Position numbers and translations under genes: made by a program. Source: JAGNLA01 sp964639885 (lineage in GTDB: Bacteria > Caldisericota > Caldisericia > JAAYUI01). Taken from it: a DNA stretch of 22,159 bases. A model generated the notes under the pieces. It had not been told where the DNA came from. It saw only the letters and a program-made list of their open reading frames with translations, and made no database searches. Of this stretch, positions 9,301 through 15,405 are shown piece after piece (the stretch's first letter is position 1; every line of letters starts with the position of its first letter). Location of the stretch: NCBI GenBank assembly GCA_964639885.1, contig CAZXEH010000029.1, positions 1 to 22,159 on the forward strand, given 5' to 3'.

Positions 9301-10157
9301 CTGTAGTTGAGCTTTAGGTTCATGAACGTTGTTGCCGGAACATTGAAATCACCCGGATTTGGGCCAAGGGCGGTTGCCTTGTTGATTCGCTGGGACATTC
9401 TTGAGGTCGGAGTCTCGGGATTGTAGATTGTTGCTGCTGAAACCGACGGAATCATGCCTTCCCAGAGGTCTGACTCAACCGAGAGATTGTAGGAGATCGA
9501 TGGGTCGCATGATGTTGTGAGAACGTCAGCCAGAATGAGGGCTGTACCCTGTCCGTTGAGGCTTGCACTTCCAATCTTCATCAGCCTTCCCGAAAGATTG
9601 TAGGGGAAGGTGTAGGGCTGGTGAAGTGGGTAGGTTGAGAGCCTTGAGAACCAGTAACCCTTGTCATGGAAAAAGTTTACATAGTCACCGACTTCATATG
9701 GCCCCATCGTGTTGTTGGCGGTCATGTTGTCGGCTTTCAGGTTTGCCGGGTAGCACTGTCCCGGTGGATCCGGTTTCTCCCTCTCGTACGGATTGTGGAA
9801 GATTCCGTCAGGATCAATCCAAATCCTGTTATGGTCATCAAGGATGCACTTCATTTCATCCTTTTCAGTGGACTGCCCTCCGGCAGGAATGACCGTAAGA
9901 TAGACAATCGTCCAGTATCTTGGCTGGGACGGCATCTGGTATCCTGCCCTTCCCCACCACTCTGAACCGTATGTCCACGGCACCTGTCTGCCGTTTGGCA
10001 GTGTCTGGCCCTGTCTGTCTTGTCCCATCGGGATCCATCTGGTTATGGCAAAAAGTGCTGTCTTTGTCTCTGCCGTTACATTGCTGATGGATGCAAGCGG
10101 ACTCAGAAGGGCAAGGGCCAGTGCGGCTGTAACTCCTAACGTGATCAGTTTTCTCAT
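3327..10157 (-). CDS. Giant secreted multidomain protein with C-terminal copper-amine-oxidase-like domain
   Basis: About 2276 aa. The ATG at 10157 is preferred because AAGGAG lies 7 nt before it. The ATG at 10163 would leave only 1 nt. A Sec signal peptide (MRKLITLGVTAALALALL, then AxA-type residues) predicts export. A Gly/Ser linker lies at about 894-925. Asp-rich Ca-binding or dockerin-like loops appear as DSDNDGNFKEGE (~430), DLNGDGRISFD (~1270), DFNGDHVIGQDE (~1330) and DLTGDGLIDFRDS (~1685). Two Ig/glucodextranase-like modules occupy about 1990-2142. The last 130 residues hold two copper-amine-oxidase-N-type repeats (TLVPVRAIAEAFGARVDW and TMVPFRAVAENLGAEVDW), a domain used in many secreted proteins with no oxidase activity. 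The first 1900 residues are unrecognised. A cell-surface structural or adhesive role is inferred. It is transcribed alone, between two terminators. Confidence 0.88.
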   Translation of the reverse strand: MRKLITLGVTAALALALLSPLASISNVTAETKTALFAITRWIPMGQDRQGQTLPNGRQVPWTYGSEWWGRAGYQMPSQPRYWTIVYLTVIPAGGQSTEKDEMKCILDDHNRIWIDPDGIFHNPYEREKPDPPGQCYPANLKADNMTANNTMGPYEVGDYVNFFHDKGYWFSRLSTYPLHQPYTFPYNLSGRLMKIGSASLNGQGTALILADVLTTSCDPSISYNLSVESDLWEGMIPSVSAATIYNPETPTSRMSQRINKATALGPNPGDFNVPATTFMNLKLNYREYIGIEIFKDDGVNNINNGTGACFAQNLNDDYKAGVSCEDYIGAQGSSSNDIDVGISLKPFPTTFMFYDAGGVGFGCGEAIYDNQNNNPDVFNNQIVNVGDVRMTTVTVSIGGGVVTYNAGSVVTSGDVDNGFILSAIANVGYFDSDNDGNFKEGEWVYQDSDLSASVTPGDIRLSNVTRSGTSYFCGSQVAGAEAYIRTYPISGYTVGRCGNPRAIDIEVLPGKAPVSISVDQPLRVEQTSSITVTMSPAPEENRNAFVVQTDASGHRLVAGVLTKTRPQLKVQITPYEGSCDSLGRINPYVIEVYYEKGTGYPQDPGYGGPRDGTYGYWVFPTPSILGNTVIPNNYDCYTAQTFTVLPENVTFDCNTVCIQNLSNRFPNLTLTMNDADNPNDVNDPARIPISTIPGAGAIIANYNANGSGVSWMFTAGTGQNRYIVQINDDNTYYVWNWLDNQSPTASLGAIGAVDIEDTVTGPTEGRSSESLEDLDCSEMWAECDICGTGFPKMGEVTKGDAWGPFDGSDSTHPLIETFGVPVFVSTYKTSPWAEQGGTIMVAVWPPRKDSSLSIRVHTDNALFDYNSTITHPPYFITSTAKGTDYCGVHVLPPVATGGGGGSGGGSDPGGGSGGGGSGGGSSDSGDGDVNFVEFEVVDHSLQYSNVNYTAGASAVSPLPSPASQIMAPYEPILSNLVREFRSYPGGQTHPLRIQGGSDGRNAYPAIFTNQYWKLGTEFVPLTDYGIYFMLTNSRGEYLSFTADDNNLKVTRITVTGPFMTPRLPLANKDKDYQGKRGLPLQYDYDGKIDVDYRNYTEYELGPNDYTRIINPGKPDRYVYSSANPRLAQSRKLDYTMTQGSVFVFDELIPIDRGVIQIDVQLANGTHRLWSNCCQEYRIVGIPVHGLHIEGAPGTLGIEADNVLDIKITEWEDIQVVRECNNAMAFVWQDRGVLSQQGSQVFLGAGDGWITNGPSSSIGTGGSTAFDAYDDLNGDGRISFDAYETELVGAYTMASNTWLGGIIDARTFQRNNGRYVFDMSLANGCRITDAGMDFNGDHVIGQDETLPVNMTVYKYGDDNNDRAFSPMWQVPFNSNYYSHEVYLAGQISMYAEPGGGISSDPSINVSIDPPIVTAGVSPEVVNDNVPLTMTLTDKNGKPVDLTKGGKIKAEDALYNITDFRPDKVGQYYWTVTSLKNTDSSLNSNEKLFGFQPIKYDFSKAAQGIYRFFGFVANDAGEINLKVRSSDYKSWGTGTIKVGSPKVSYEVSNVATGDVVMKYPDEPEACMTAMDRRLYKVTAIVRDATGKLIKGSSVIPGKFGSATDSARFTPYLTLPVGTKPEDVKYFNRYGLGQSAPSDNKFQTTGEMSVRYKTSNAMNGTSIDLKSWGPGCIYNNEYTGNMFFADLTGDGLIDFRDSINLTDKGEAVFYVYADQPFNVGGLVGANKASVLKGDVAGSTPVSQAVGFNPLLRYKGDGKFALDWDAPSTVYLPAKAPVVKVYEDGTGSEFGSEYLSAANYDLVKDADNVLVVRISPASTKETDPIKTKGVIEMNSTTATKSVTEETDRSKTDPVSTEATIHFTPKMFGEGNVTLNYKAQATFGDNVIVSAKSLSFDVVKGATLQVASTGTFYPGLLKKISVLVEEAGSGKPLVGITVSISGEAGVRLEGVTGKDGKAEFDVLPTRPGKLVVRLLGDYKTVNPYVISVVSSAAPATVDLDKYDELTKADEVTLSGTTSAESSLFVNGNPVSVGADGKFFVTLVLKEGENTIKFETINPVGTKTEKVIVITRDTTPPVIKISTPTSKVINAKETEVKGNASEKVTLTIAGRTVEVGPGDFTVTVPVVAGNNSFPVTAVDKIGNKSSLTFAVYNYRQRTVQMKIGNNTMLVDQNPVVLDTAPYIDSKSGRTLVPVRAIAEAFGARVDWDQDTKTVTVVLDKTIFAMTIGSKTAMLNGKAVALEQEPVVSKGRTMVPFRAVAENLGAEVDWNGSDKLITMTRYY

Positions 10158-10200
10158 TGTCATGCTCCTTCCGCATCATAAGAGATATTTGATGGAAATA

Positions 10201-10260
10201 CTTTGAACCCACCCTAAAAGTTCAAAGAAAGGAAAGCAGCGGAAAATCCTTTCGGGATTT
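10201..10260 (-). promoter_or_regulatory. Inverted repeats in the leader of the giant gene
   Basis: CTTTGAAC (10201-10208) and GTTCAAAG (10220-10227) form a perfect 8-bp inverted repeat. AAATCC (10244-10249) and GGATTT (10255-10260) form a second, smaller one. Both lie 40-105 bp before the start codon. They could be an operator or 5'-UTR hairpins. I could not place a convincing promoter in 10164-10305. Confidence 0.4.
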
Positions 10261-10305
10261 GGAAAATATATTTGAAGGGTTACGATTTGCGCTAAATAAA
10301 AGGCA

Positions 10306-10330
10306 AAGCCCCCGGTATCCCCGGGGGCTT
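10306..10330 (-). terminator. Rho-independent terminator of the blaI-M56-htrA operon
   Basis: A perfect 10-bp GC-rich stem AAGCCCCCGG / CCGGGGGCTT with a 5-nt loop lies 30 bp past the htrA stop. On the minus strand it is followed by TTTGCCTTTTATTT. Confidence 0.85.
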
Positions 10331-10359
10331 GAATCGGATTGCCTTGCGTTCTTGCTTGG

Positions 10360-11793
10360 TTACTGCTGGTTGACTGACACAGGCAGATCGGCAAGCTTGA
10401 CTTTGATCTTTAATTCCTTGCCGCCTCTGTTGACAGAGAGAATGACAACATCACCAACATGTTTTGCCCTGACTTCCATAAGGAGTTGTTCGAAAGAAGT
10501 GACTTTTACGTTGTCAATTGATGTGATGATGTCGTTTGCAAAAATGCCAGCTTCTCTTGCAGGACCGCTGTTTACTCTTGCTACGAAAGCGCCTTCTATA
10601 TTGGAAATGCCCATCTGTTTTGCAATTTCAGAGGTCATGTCAGTGCCTGAAATTCCAAGGTATGGCCACAGTACCTTTCCGTACTTGAGGAGTTCGCCAA
10701 CAACTCTCTTGGCGGTGTTTGAGGAGACTGCAAATCCGAGGTTCTGGCCCTTTGAATAGATCATGGTGTTGATGCCAACGATTTTGCCGTCGAGTGTGAC
10801 AAGCGGGCCACCAGAGTTGCCTGGGTTGATGGCTGCGTCTGTCTGGATGATTCCGACCATGGTTGGTGATGTGCCCTGACCGGTTGTGGATTGCTCACCT
10901 GGAAGATTTCTTTCCAGGGCTGAGATGACACCGGTTGTGACTGTGTTTGAGAACTGGTACGGGTTGCCGATTGCGATGACCGGTTCGCCGACCTTGAGCG
11001 CCTTTGAGTCGCCAAGCTCTGCTGTCGGAAGGTTCTTTTCTGCAACCTTGAGAATGGCCAGGTCTGCGATTGGGTCGGTTGCCACAACTGTTGCCAGGAA
11101 CTTTCTCTTGTCGTTGAGGACTACGAATATTTCTGCGTTCTGTGCTGCAACAACGTGATTGTTTGTAAGCACGAGCGAACCTTCAAACTTGGGCATTGGC
11201 GCTGGAGCCCCAGAATTGTTCTCGTTCTTTTCGCTGACATTGACGAGTGTTTGGCCTTCTGTCCAGGTGTTTTTGATGATCACTCCAGAACCAGCCGACT
11301 GCTGGATCTGGTATTCCTGATGGTTCGGGTTGTTGTGCCCTGATGGCGGCTGCTGCTGGTTCGGGTCGCCGAAGAAGTTGTCAAACGGGCTTCCGCCAAA
11401 GAAGTTGTCAAACGGGTTGCTCGACCTGACCGGTACTTTTTCATTGACCGTGATTGAAACGACTGCCGGTGAAACCTTGTTGACCGTGTCTACAACGGCT
11501 GAATAGACTTCCTTGTCGTTAACCTTCACTGTCGGGGTCGGCTGGTTGATGACAACAGATGAGCCACCACCGTTTGCCCTTCCAAGGAAGTAACCTGCGA
11601 GTCCTCCGCCCATTCCGAACAGGAGTGAGAAGATGAGCGCAACTGTAATGACTCCACCCCAGGTAACATTCTTCCTTGAGGTTTCCCTCTCGCGCTGCTG
11701 CTGGTACTGTTGTCTTCCGCTGTAGTTGTCCTCGTGCGAAACAATAGTCTCTGTTGCGGTGGTATCCACCGTATTTTCTGATTCGTCAAACAT
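10360..11793 (-). CDS. htrA: HtrA/DegP-family trypsin-like serine protease with PDZ domain
   Basis: A 477-aa membrane-anchored protease for quality control of exported proteins. A charged cytoplasmic N-terminus (1-41) is followed by one membrane segment (about 45-72, ending in GYFLGRA). Next come a Gln/Pro/Asn-rich stretch with repeated NPFDNFFG (126-141), the S1C protease domain and one PDZ domain (about 375-470). The catalytic triad is visible: His213 in TNNHVVA, Asp244 in DPIADLAIL and Ser327 in NPGNSGGPL. An insert of about 30 residues (174-203) between the first strands and the catalytic His is longer than in DegP. The ATG has AGGAGG at a 7-nt spacing. It starts 11 bp after the M56 gene, so it is probably the third gene of that operon and under BlaI control. 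Confidence 0.93.
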   Translation of the reverse strand: MFDESENTVDTTATETIVSHEDNYSGRQQYQQQRERETSRKNVTWGGVITVALIFSLLFGMGGGLAGYFLGRANGGGSSVVINQPTPTVKVNDKEVYSAVVDTVNKVSPAVVSITVNEKVPVRSSNPFDNFFGGSPFDNFFGDPNQQQPPSGHNNPNHQEYQIQQSAGSGVIIKNTWTEGQTLVNVSEKNENNSGAPAPMPKFEGSLVLTNNHVVAAQNAEIFVVLNDKRKFLATVVATDPIADLAILKVAEKNLPTAELGDSKALKVGEPVIAIGNPYQFSNTVTTGVISALERNLPGEQSTTGQGTSPTMVGIIQTDAAINPGNSGGPLVTLDGKIVGINTMIYSKGQNLGFAVSSNTAKRVVGELLKYGKVLWPYLGISGTDMTSEIAKQMGISNIEGAFVARVNSGPAREAGIFANDIITSIDNVKVTSFEQLLMEVRAKHVGDVVILSVNRGGKELKIKVKLADLPVSVNQQ

Positions 11794-11804
11794 TTGAATT
11801 CCTC

Positions 11805-12911
11805 CTAAAGGGTTCCGATTGTAAGGCTTCTGTCCAGGATCACCCTTCCGTCCGGAAGCTTCTTGATCGCTTCAGCCGGATAGAGTTTTATCCTGACGGG
11901 TTGGTTTATGTTGTTTGTCCTTTGCATGATTGCCAGCGCTTTTCCTTCGATGAGCCTGTGGGCATCTGCCTCCGATACACCCGGAATGCTCGGAATGGTC
12001 GGATGTGGCCAGGCGAAGACGGCTGCAAAGAGCGTAAGGCAGAACAACATGGCGATTTTTGGAAACGGCTTCACGTTATCCTGCTTTTTATCAATTTCCA
12101 GAAGGGCAAGAGCCCTTTCGGTGACATCGGATCCGCCAAAGTTGACGGCAACCGATGATGAGAGTTTGGCAACGCTTACAAGTGCCTGTGCAAGCGGGTA
12201 TGGTGATCCCAGTACCTTGACGGCATCCTTGTCTGCACGCTTTTCAACGTCGAGGAGATACGATCTTGAGAGTTTTTTGGAGATGAATCCGAAAGACAGG
12301 GATTCAACCAGCAGCCAGAGCCAGTGGGCAGGAACGTCATGCCTTCTGATGTGTGAGTACTCGTGGGCGATGATTGCGTCAATGTCTTCCTTTGGAAGCG
12401 AATTAATCAGCGGTTTACCTATATAAACGCCATTGTAGTCCGAGAACGCGACAGGCAGTTCTGAACCAACATAAATGTTGACAGGCCTGATGCCTATCCT
12501 TGATGCGATTCCGTCAAACCTTGACTGGTTCTTGCGGTCGATCTTTCTGAATCCTTTTGTTCTTGACTTGAGAACGATGAAACCGAATGCGAGTCTTGCC
12601 ACAACATATGCCGTGATCACCCACGGTATCGCAAGGACAAGGTAGTGCCAGACAGATTGGGTTGTGATGAGCTGTGCTTTGTAGATGGTTCCTGAAGTGC
12701 TCATGTATTCAGGGACAAGCTCGATGCTCTTGAGAGTTTGTGGCAGAGCATTTGCAAGCATGGACATTCCGACGGTGAATCCGGTCAGGGACATGAACGC
12801 AACGATGGCCATCGTTGTAAAGTCTTTTGCGCCCATTCTCGATCCAACCCAGAGCCAGAATGCCGGCCAGGCAAGAATCAGCCAGGCACTCACCAGATAA
12901 CTAGCGAGCAT
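11805..12911 (-). CDS. M56-family (BlaR1-like) integral membrane zinc peptidase
   Basis: A 368-aa membrane protein. Hydrophobic segments lie near 3-22, 31-50, 88-113 and 284-300. The zinc-peptidase core has HEYSH at 183-187 (HExxH) and DVEKRAD, with Glu223 as the likely third ligand, as in BlaR1/MecR1. The exported tail after the last membrane segment is only about 65 residues. There is no penicillin-binding sensor domain of the kind found in BlaR1, so the signal is probably not a beta-lactam bound in that way. By family analogy it would be activated at the membrane and lead to cleavage of the BlaI repressor. Its ATG overlaps the end of the repressor gene by 11 bp, with AAGGA just upstream. 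Confidence 0.88.
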   Translation of the reverse strand: MLASYLVSAWLILAWPAFWLWVGSRMGAKDFTTMAIVAFMSLTGFTVGMSMLANALPQTLKSIELVPEYMSTSGTIYKAQLITTQSVWHYLVLAIPWVITAYVVARLAFGFIVLKSRTKGFRKIDRKNQSRFDGIASRIGIRPVNIYVGSELPVAFSDYNGVYIGKPLINSLPKEDIDAIIAHEYSHIRRHDVPAHWLWLLVESLSFGFISKKLSRSYLLDVEKRADKDAVKVLGSPYPLAQALVSVAKLSSSVAVNFGGSDVTERALALLEIDKKQDNVKPFPKIAMLFCLTLFAAVFAWPHPTIPSIPGVSEADAHRLIEGKALAIMQRTNNINQPVRIKLYPAEAIKKLPDGRVILDRSLTIGTL

Positions 12912-13323
12912 TGTCCTTCCTCTCCTTGATCATGCGTTCAAGCATTTCAAGTTTTGCGGAATCTGTTTTTTCAAGCATGTCCAGGAAACCTGACATAACC
13001 GGTTCTGTCATGCTGTTCATAATACTCTCCAGAACCTTGCAGGTTGCATCCTTGTCCATCGAGTCGCGGCTTGCTGCCGGTGTGTAGAGGTAACGGTTTC
13101 CGTCCTTGACCCTGCCGAGAATTCCCTTTTTTGCCAGCCTGTCGCAGGTGGTCATCACGGTTGTGTAGGCGTAGTTTGAACCAACAGCGTCCAGAATGTC
13201 GCGGACTGATGCCTTGCCCACTTTGCACACTGCATCGAAAACCTTGTACTCGAGCCTTCCCATCGTCATTCCGATGCCGGCTCTCTCTCCACTGACTCTC
13301 AAAACCTTATCGTTTTTCATCAT
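12901..13323 (-). CDS. blaI: BlaI/MecI/CopY-family winged-helix repressor
   Basis: A 140-aa protein starting MMKNDKVLRV. The winged helix spans about 17-80 (MTMGRLEYKVFDAV, then SVRDILDAV, YAYTTVMTTCDRLAKKGIL and RYLYTP), typical of BlaI/MecI. The C-terminal helices would dimerise. The longest frame starts at a TTG at 13359, but that TTG is the -35 box of a near-ideal promoter, so the ATG at 13323 is taken as the start. The -10 box ends 8 nt before this ATG and no Shine-Dalgarno exists, implying a leaderless mRNA. The adjacent M56 peptidase is its expected inactivator. It should repress its own operon through the palindrome at 13348-13364. Confidence 0.9.
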   Translation of the reverse strand: MMKNDKVLRVSGERAGIGMTMGRLEYKVFDAVCKVGKASVRDILDAVGSNYAYTTVMTTCDRLAKKGILGRVKDGNRYLYTPAASRDSMDKDATCKVLESIMNSMTEPVMSGFLDMLEKTDSAKLEMLERMIKERKDNAR

Positions 13324-13330
13324 GGCAAGA

Positions 13331-13359
13331 ATTTTAGTCAACCTATTTACTATTGTCAA
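13331..13359 (-). promoter_or_regulatory. Promoter of blaI-M56-htrA
   Basis: On the minus strand there is a perfect TTGACA (13359-13354), a 17-nt spacer and TAAAAT (13336-13331). The ATG is 8 nt further. The -35 box lies inside the palindromic operator. Confidence 0.8.
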
Positions 13360-13364
13360 TAGTA
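13348..13364. promoter_or_regulatory. Probable BlaI operator (17-bp perfect palindrome)
   Basis: TACTATTGTCAATAGTA consists of two perfect 8-bp half-sites around one central base. The half-site TACTA...TAGTA pattern resembles known BlaI/MecI operators. It covers the -35 hexamer, so a bound repressor would block RNA polymerase. Confidence 0.78.
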
Positions 13365-13545
13365 GTTAGTTAAATGTAAATTATATAGAATTATACGAGA
13401 TTTCAAGATTACCAAAAACGATTTGCTATTTTTTGGCGTTAGGAAAAATGTAGTCCTGATGAGACAAATTATCATTTAACTAAAACTGGCTGTTTGGATT
13501 AAGCGTAATTTGTATTGATTAACGCAAAGTTTTTTGGCAATCTGT

Positions 13546-13570
13546 ATCTACTATATACATCTACTATATA
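13546..13570. repeat. Tandem 12-bp repeat in the blaI-fic intergenic region
   Basis: ATCTACTATATA occurs at 13546-13557 and again at 13559-13570, separated by one C. The intergenic region 13365-13870 is AT-rich and shows no credible gene. Besides this repeat it holds only the fic-side motifs and promoter. Confidence 0.6.
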
Positions 13571-13680
13571 AATAGGTGATCCAAAAAGTTCCACTCAAGA
13601 TGTTCAAACCGTAGCAATTGATAGCTAATTCAATGAAGAGGACAGTGCGCCTGCTGGATATTAGAAACTCAAGATAATCT

Positions 13681-13784
13681 TTTATCAATGGTGATAAAAA
13701 CGCATTAAACTGGATTTTGTTTCTCATGAAACTTATAACCGTGATAAACAAACAGATTTGTCCATCACAGATGAGAAGCAAATC
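13681..13784. repeat. fic upstream motif array
   Basis: It contains TTTATCA / TGATAAA as an inverted repeat (13681-13698), TTTGTTTCTCA (13716-13726), GTGATAAACAAACAGATTTG (13741-13760) and TGAGAAGCAAATC (13772-13784). The last is the exact reverse complement of GATTTGCTTCTCA found downstream of fic. GTGATAAACAAANNGATTTG also recurs downstream. It may be operator sites for the Fic winged helix, or the boundaries of a fic cassette. Confidence 0.6.
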
Positions 13785-13843
13785 TCTTCAACCACTGCCA
13801 ACGTGTCTGAAAACCGACATTTATTGTCACTCGTATCCAGTCT

Positions 13844-13871
13844 TTGCCAACCGGAAGATCATTGCTATAAT
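13844..13871 (+). promoter_or_regulatory. Promoter of fic
   Basis: TTGCCA (13844-13849), a 16-nt spacer and a perfect TATAAT (13866-13871) lie 8 nt before the ATG at 13880. No Shine-Dalgarno is present, so the transcript is probably leaderless. Confidence 0.7.
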
Positions 13872-13879
13872 TGAAAAAT

Positions 13880-14998
13880 ATGAGAAAGTTTGGCGAACAT
13901 GCTCCAAGCAAAGTAGGGGACTTGCCCATCGGAGACATCCACTGGGTCTCGCACATTCCAATGATTGCGCGTGCAAATTCTGCTTTGGCAAGGTATGACG
14001 GCATGTTGCAAAGCATCGTCAATCCTGAAATCTTTATCTCCCCATTAACCACCCAGGAAGCCGTGCTTTCATCGAAGATTGAAGGAACCGTTACAAAGCT
14101 TGAAGATGTACTCTGGTTCGAGAAGTCACCCCCCAGAGGCCCGAATCAGAAGAAATATGACGATATTACCGAAGTTCTAAACTATAGGGAAGCGATGGGT
14201 GAAGCGGTTTCTGCCTTGACCAGCAAACCACTGAACCTTGATTTGATAAAATCATTGCACAAAACACTCCTCAAAGGCGCAAGAGGCACCGACAAGAATC
14301 CTGGCGAGTTCAGAACCGTTCAAAACTATGTCCAGAGCGGAAAATATGTTGTCTACACCCCTCCAGACCCGGAGGATGTGCCGGGTAATTTGCGAAACTG
14401 GCAGGCTTATCTTGACGGCGACGAGAAGGACGCCATCGTTCAACTGGCGATCCTCAAGGCTCAGTTTGAATTGATCCATCCTTTTTCCGACGGAAACGGC
14501 AGAATTGGCAGAATGCTGATACCACTGATTCTTTATTGTAAAAAGTTGCTTTCGTTTCCTGTATTCTACATGAGTTCCTATCTCGACGAGAACCGGTCGC
14601 ATTACCTCAACCAGCTTGAGCGGATAACAAGAAACAATGACTGGGACGGCTGGATATCCTTCTTCCTCCAGGGTGTGGAGGAAACGGCAATGGTAAACAT
14701 CAAAAAAGCCCAGGATATGATTAATCTTTACAACGAAATGAAAGACAAGATCCCTCAATTGACCAAATCAATGCACTCTTTGGATTTGGTTGATTCGCTG
14801 TTCTCCAGTCCGGTTTACACGGTTCCTTCATTGTGCGACAAATTGCAAATGTCCAATGCCAGTGTTGCAAGAATTGTAAATCGACTCATGAAGGCTGGAA
14901 TAATCAAGATATTCATAAAAGGAAAAGGTAGCCTCCCAACATTATACAAATTTGCACAGCTGCTTGAAATAACGGAAAGATCGAATTCAACGCCATGA
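13880..14998 (+). CDS. fic: Fic family protein (class II) with C-terminal winged helix
   Basis: A 372-aa protein. The catalytic loop HPFSDGNGRIGR at 200-211 matches HPFx(D/E)GNGRxxR, so it should transfer AMP or another phosphate-containing group from a nucleotide to a protein hydroxyl. An inhibitory motif S-x3-E-G (SSKIEG, 64-69) lies N-terminal to the Fic core. This marks a class II, self-inhibited enzyme whose Glu68 blocks ATP positioning. The tail (about 300-365, with MSNASVARIVNRLMKAGII) reads as a winged helix-turn-helix, common in this subgroup and suggesting DNA binding or autoregulation. The start is the ATG at 13880; an in-frame TTG at 13871 falls on the -10 box. No antitoxin gene is adjacent, which fits a class II protein. 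The target is unknown. Confidence 0.93.
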   Translation: MRKFGEHAPSKVGDLPIGDIHWVSHIPMIARANSALARYDGMLQSIVNPEIFISPLTTQEAVLSSKIEGTVTKLEDVLWFEKSPPRGPNQKKYDDITEVLNYREAMGEAVSALTSKPLNLDLIKSLHKTLLKGARGTDKNPGEFRTVQNYVQSGKYVVYTPPDPEDVPGNLRNWQAYLDGDEKDAIVQLAILKAQFELIHPFSDGNGRIGRMLIPLILYCKKLLSFPVFYMSSYLDENRSHYLNQLERITRNNDWDGWISFFLQGVEETAMVNIKKAQDMINLYNEMKDKIPQLTKSMHSLDLVDSLFSSPVYTVPSLCDKLQMSNASVARIVNRLMKAGIIKIFIKGKGSLPTLYKFAQLLEITERSNSTP

Positions 14999-15006
14999 TT
15001 CAAAAT

Positions 15007-15072
15007 TTTGCTTCTCACAATATCGTTATTTGTGATAAACAAATTGATTTGCTTCTCATTTGTGAGAAGGAA
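15007..15072. repeat. fic downstream motif array and hairpin
   Basis: It contains TTTTGCTTCTCACAA (15007-15020 region), GTGATAAACAAATTGATTTG (15032-15051; 18 of 20 identical to the upstream copy), GATTTGCTTCTCA (15046-15058) and a hairpin CTTCTCA-TTTG-TGAGAAG (15052-15069). CTTCTCACAA at 15011-15020 is also complementary to TTGTGAGAAG at 15060-15069. The hairpin followed by GAATTTT may terminate fic weakly. Confidence 0.6.
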
Positions 15073-15094
15073 TTTTCCGAAAAACCATATAAAG

Positions 15095-15405
15095 CTAGCA
15101 CATCCTGAATCTAGCTAATTTCAGGCGTGACACGCAGACCTTACCAGCATCTTTTACAGTCACCGATACACCAGATTGTCTTATGGGTTCAGACTTGCTC
15201 TTGAATGTATATGTGCATCTTCCCATGGCATCAGGGTTGAACCTTATCAAGAGCTGGCTACTGTATCTTATTCCACCACCTGAGAAGGTTTTTATTCGTT
15301 TTAATTATGCTTGCATTTCCGGTGCAGCATCACCTCGTTTGAAGTTGCGTTGCCTATGTCAGTAAATTTCTACGTCAGATTTTCATCACTTGCTTACATG
15401 GGTTA
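15095..15405 (-). pseudogene. Decayed gene fragment, extracellular-type protein
   Basis: Two minus-strand frames give protein-like text, broken by a stop and a shift. The first part (about 15390-15304) reads ASDENLT, a TAG at 15372-15370, then KFTDIGNATSNEVMLH. The second, in another frame (15304-15095), reads TFSGGGIRYSSQLLIRFNPD, then TYTFKSKSEP, then SGVSVTVKDAGKVCVSRLK and a TAG. The composition resembles beta-sandwich or DUF11-like surface proteins. There is no start codon or ribosome-binding site. The rest of 15070-15560 shows no credible intact gene. This could be chance, but two adjacent protein-like frames argue for a relic. Confidence 0.35.

Noticed and set aside
11805..13323. Beta-lactam resistance operon
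   Set aside because: The M56 protein has no penicillin-binding sensor domain and no beta-lactamase or PBP gene is present; the third gene is a protease.
13546..13570. Tandem 12-bp repeat as a possible CRISPR start or iteron
   Set aside because: Only two units, a 1-bp gap, and no spacers or replication gene nearby.
13551..13781. 76-aa minus-strand open frame upstream of fic
   Set aside because: AT-rich text with no family match or ribosome-binding site, overlapping the motif array; likely chance.
14252..14758. 168-aa minus-strand open frame inside fic
   Set aside because: It is fully antisense to the catalytic part of fic, including the HPFSDGNGRIGR motif.
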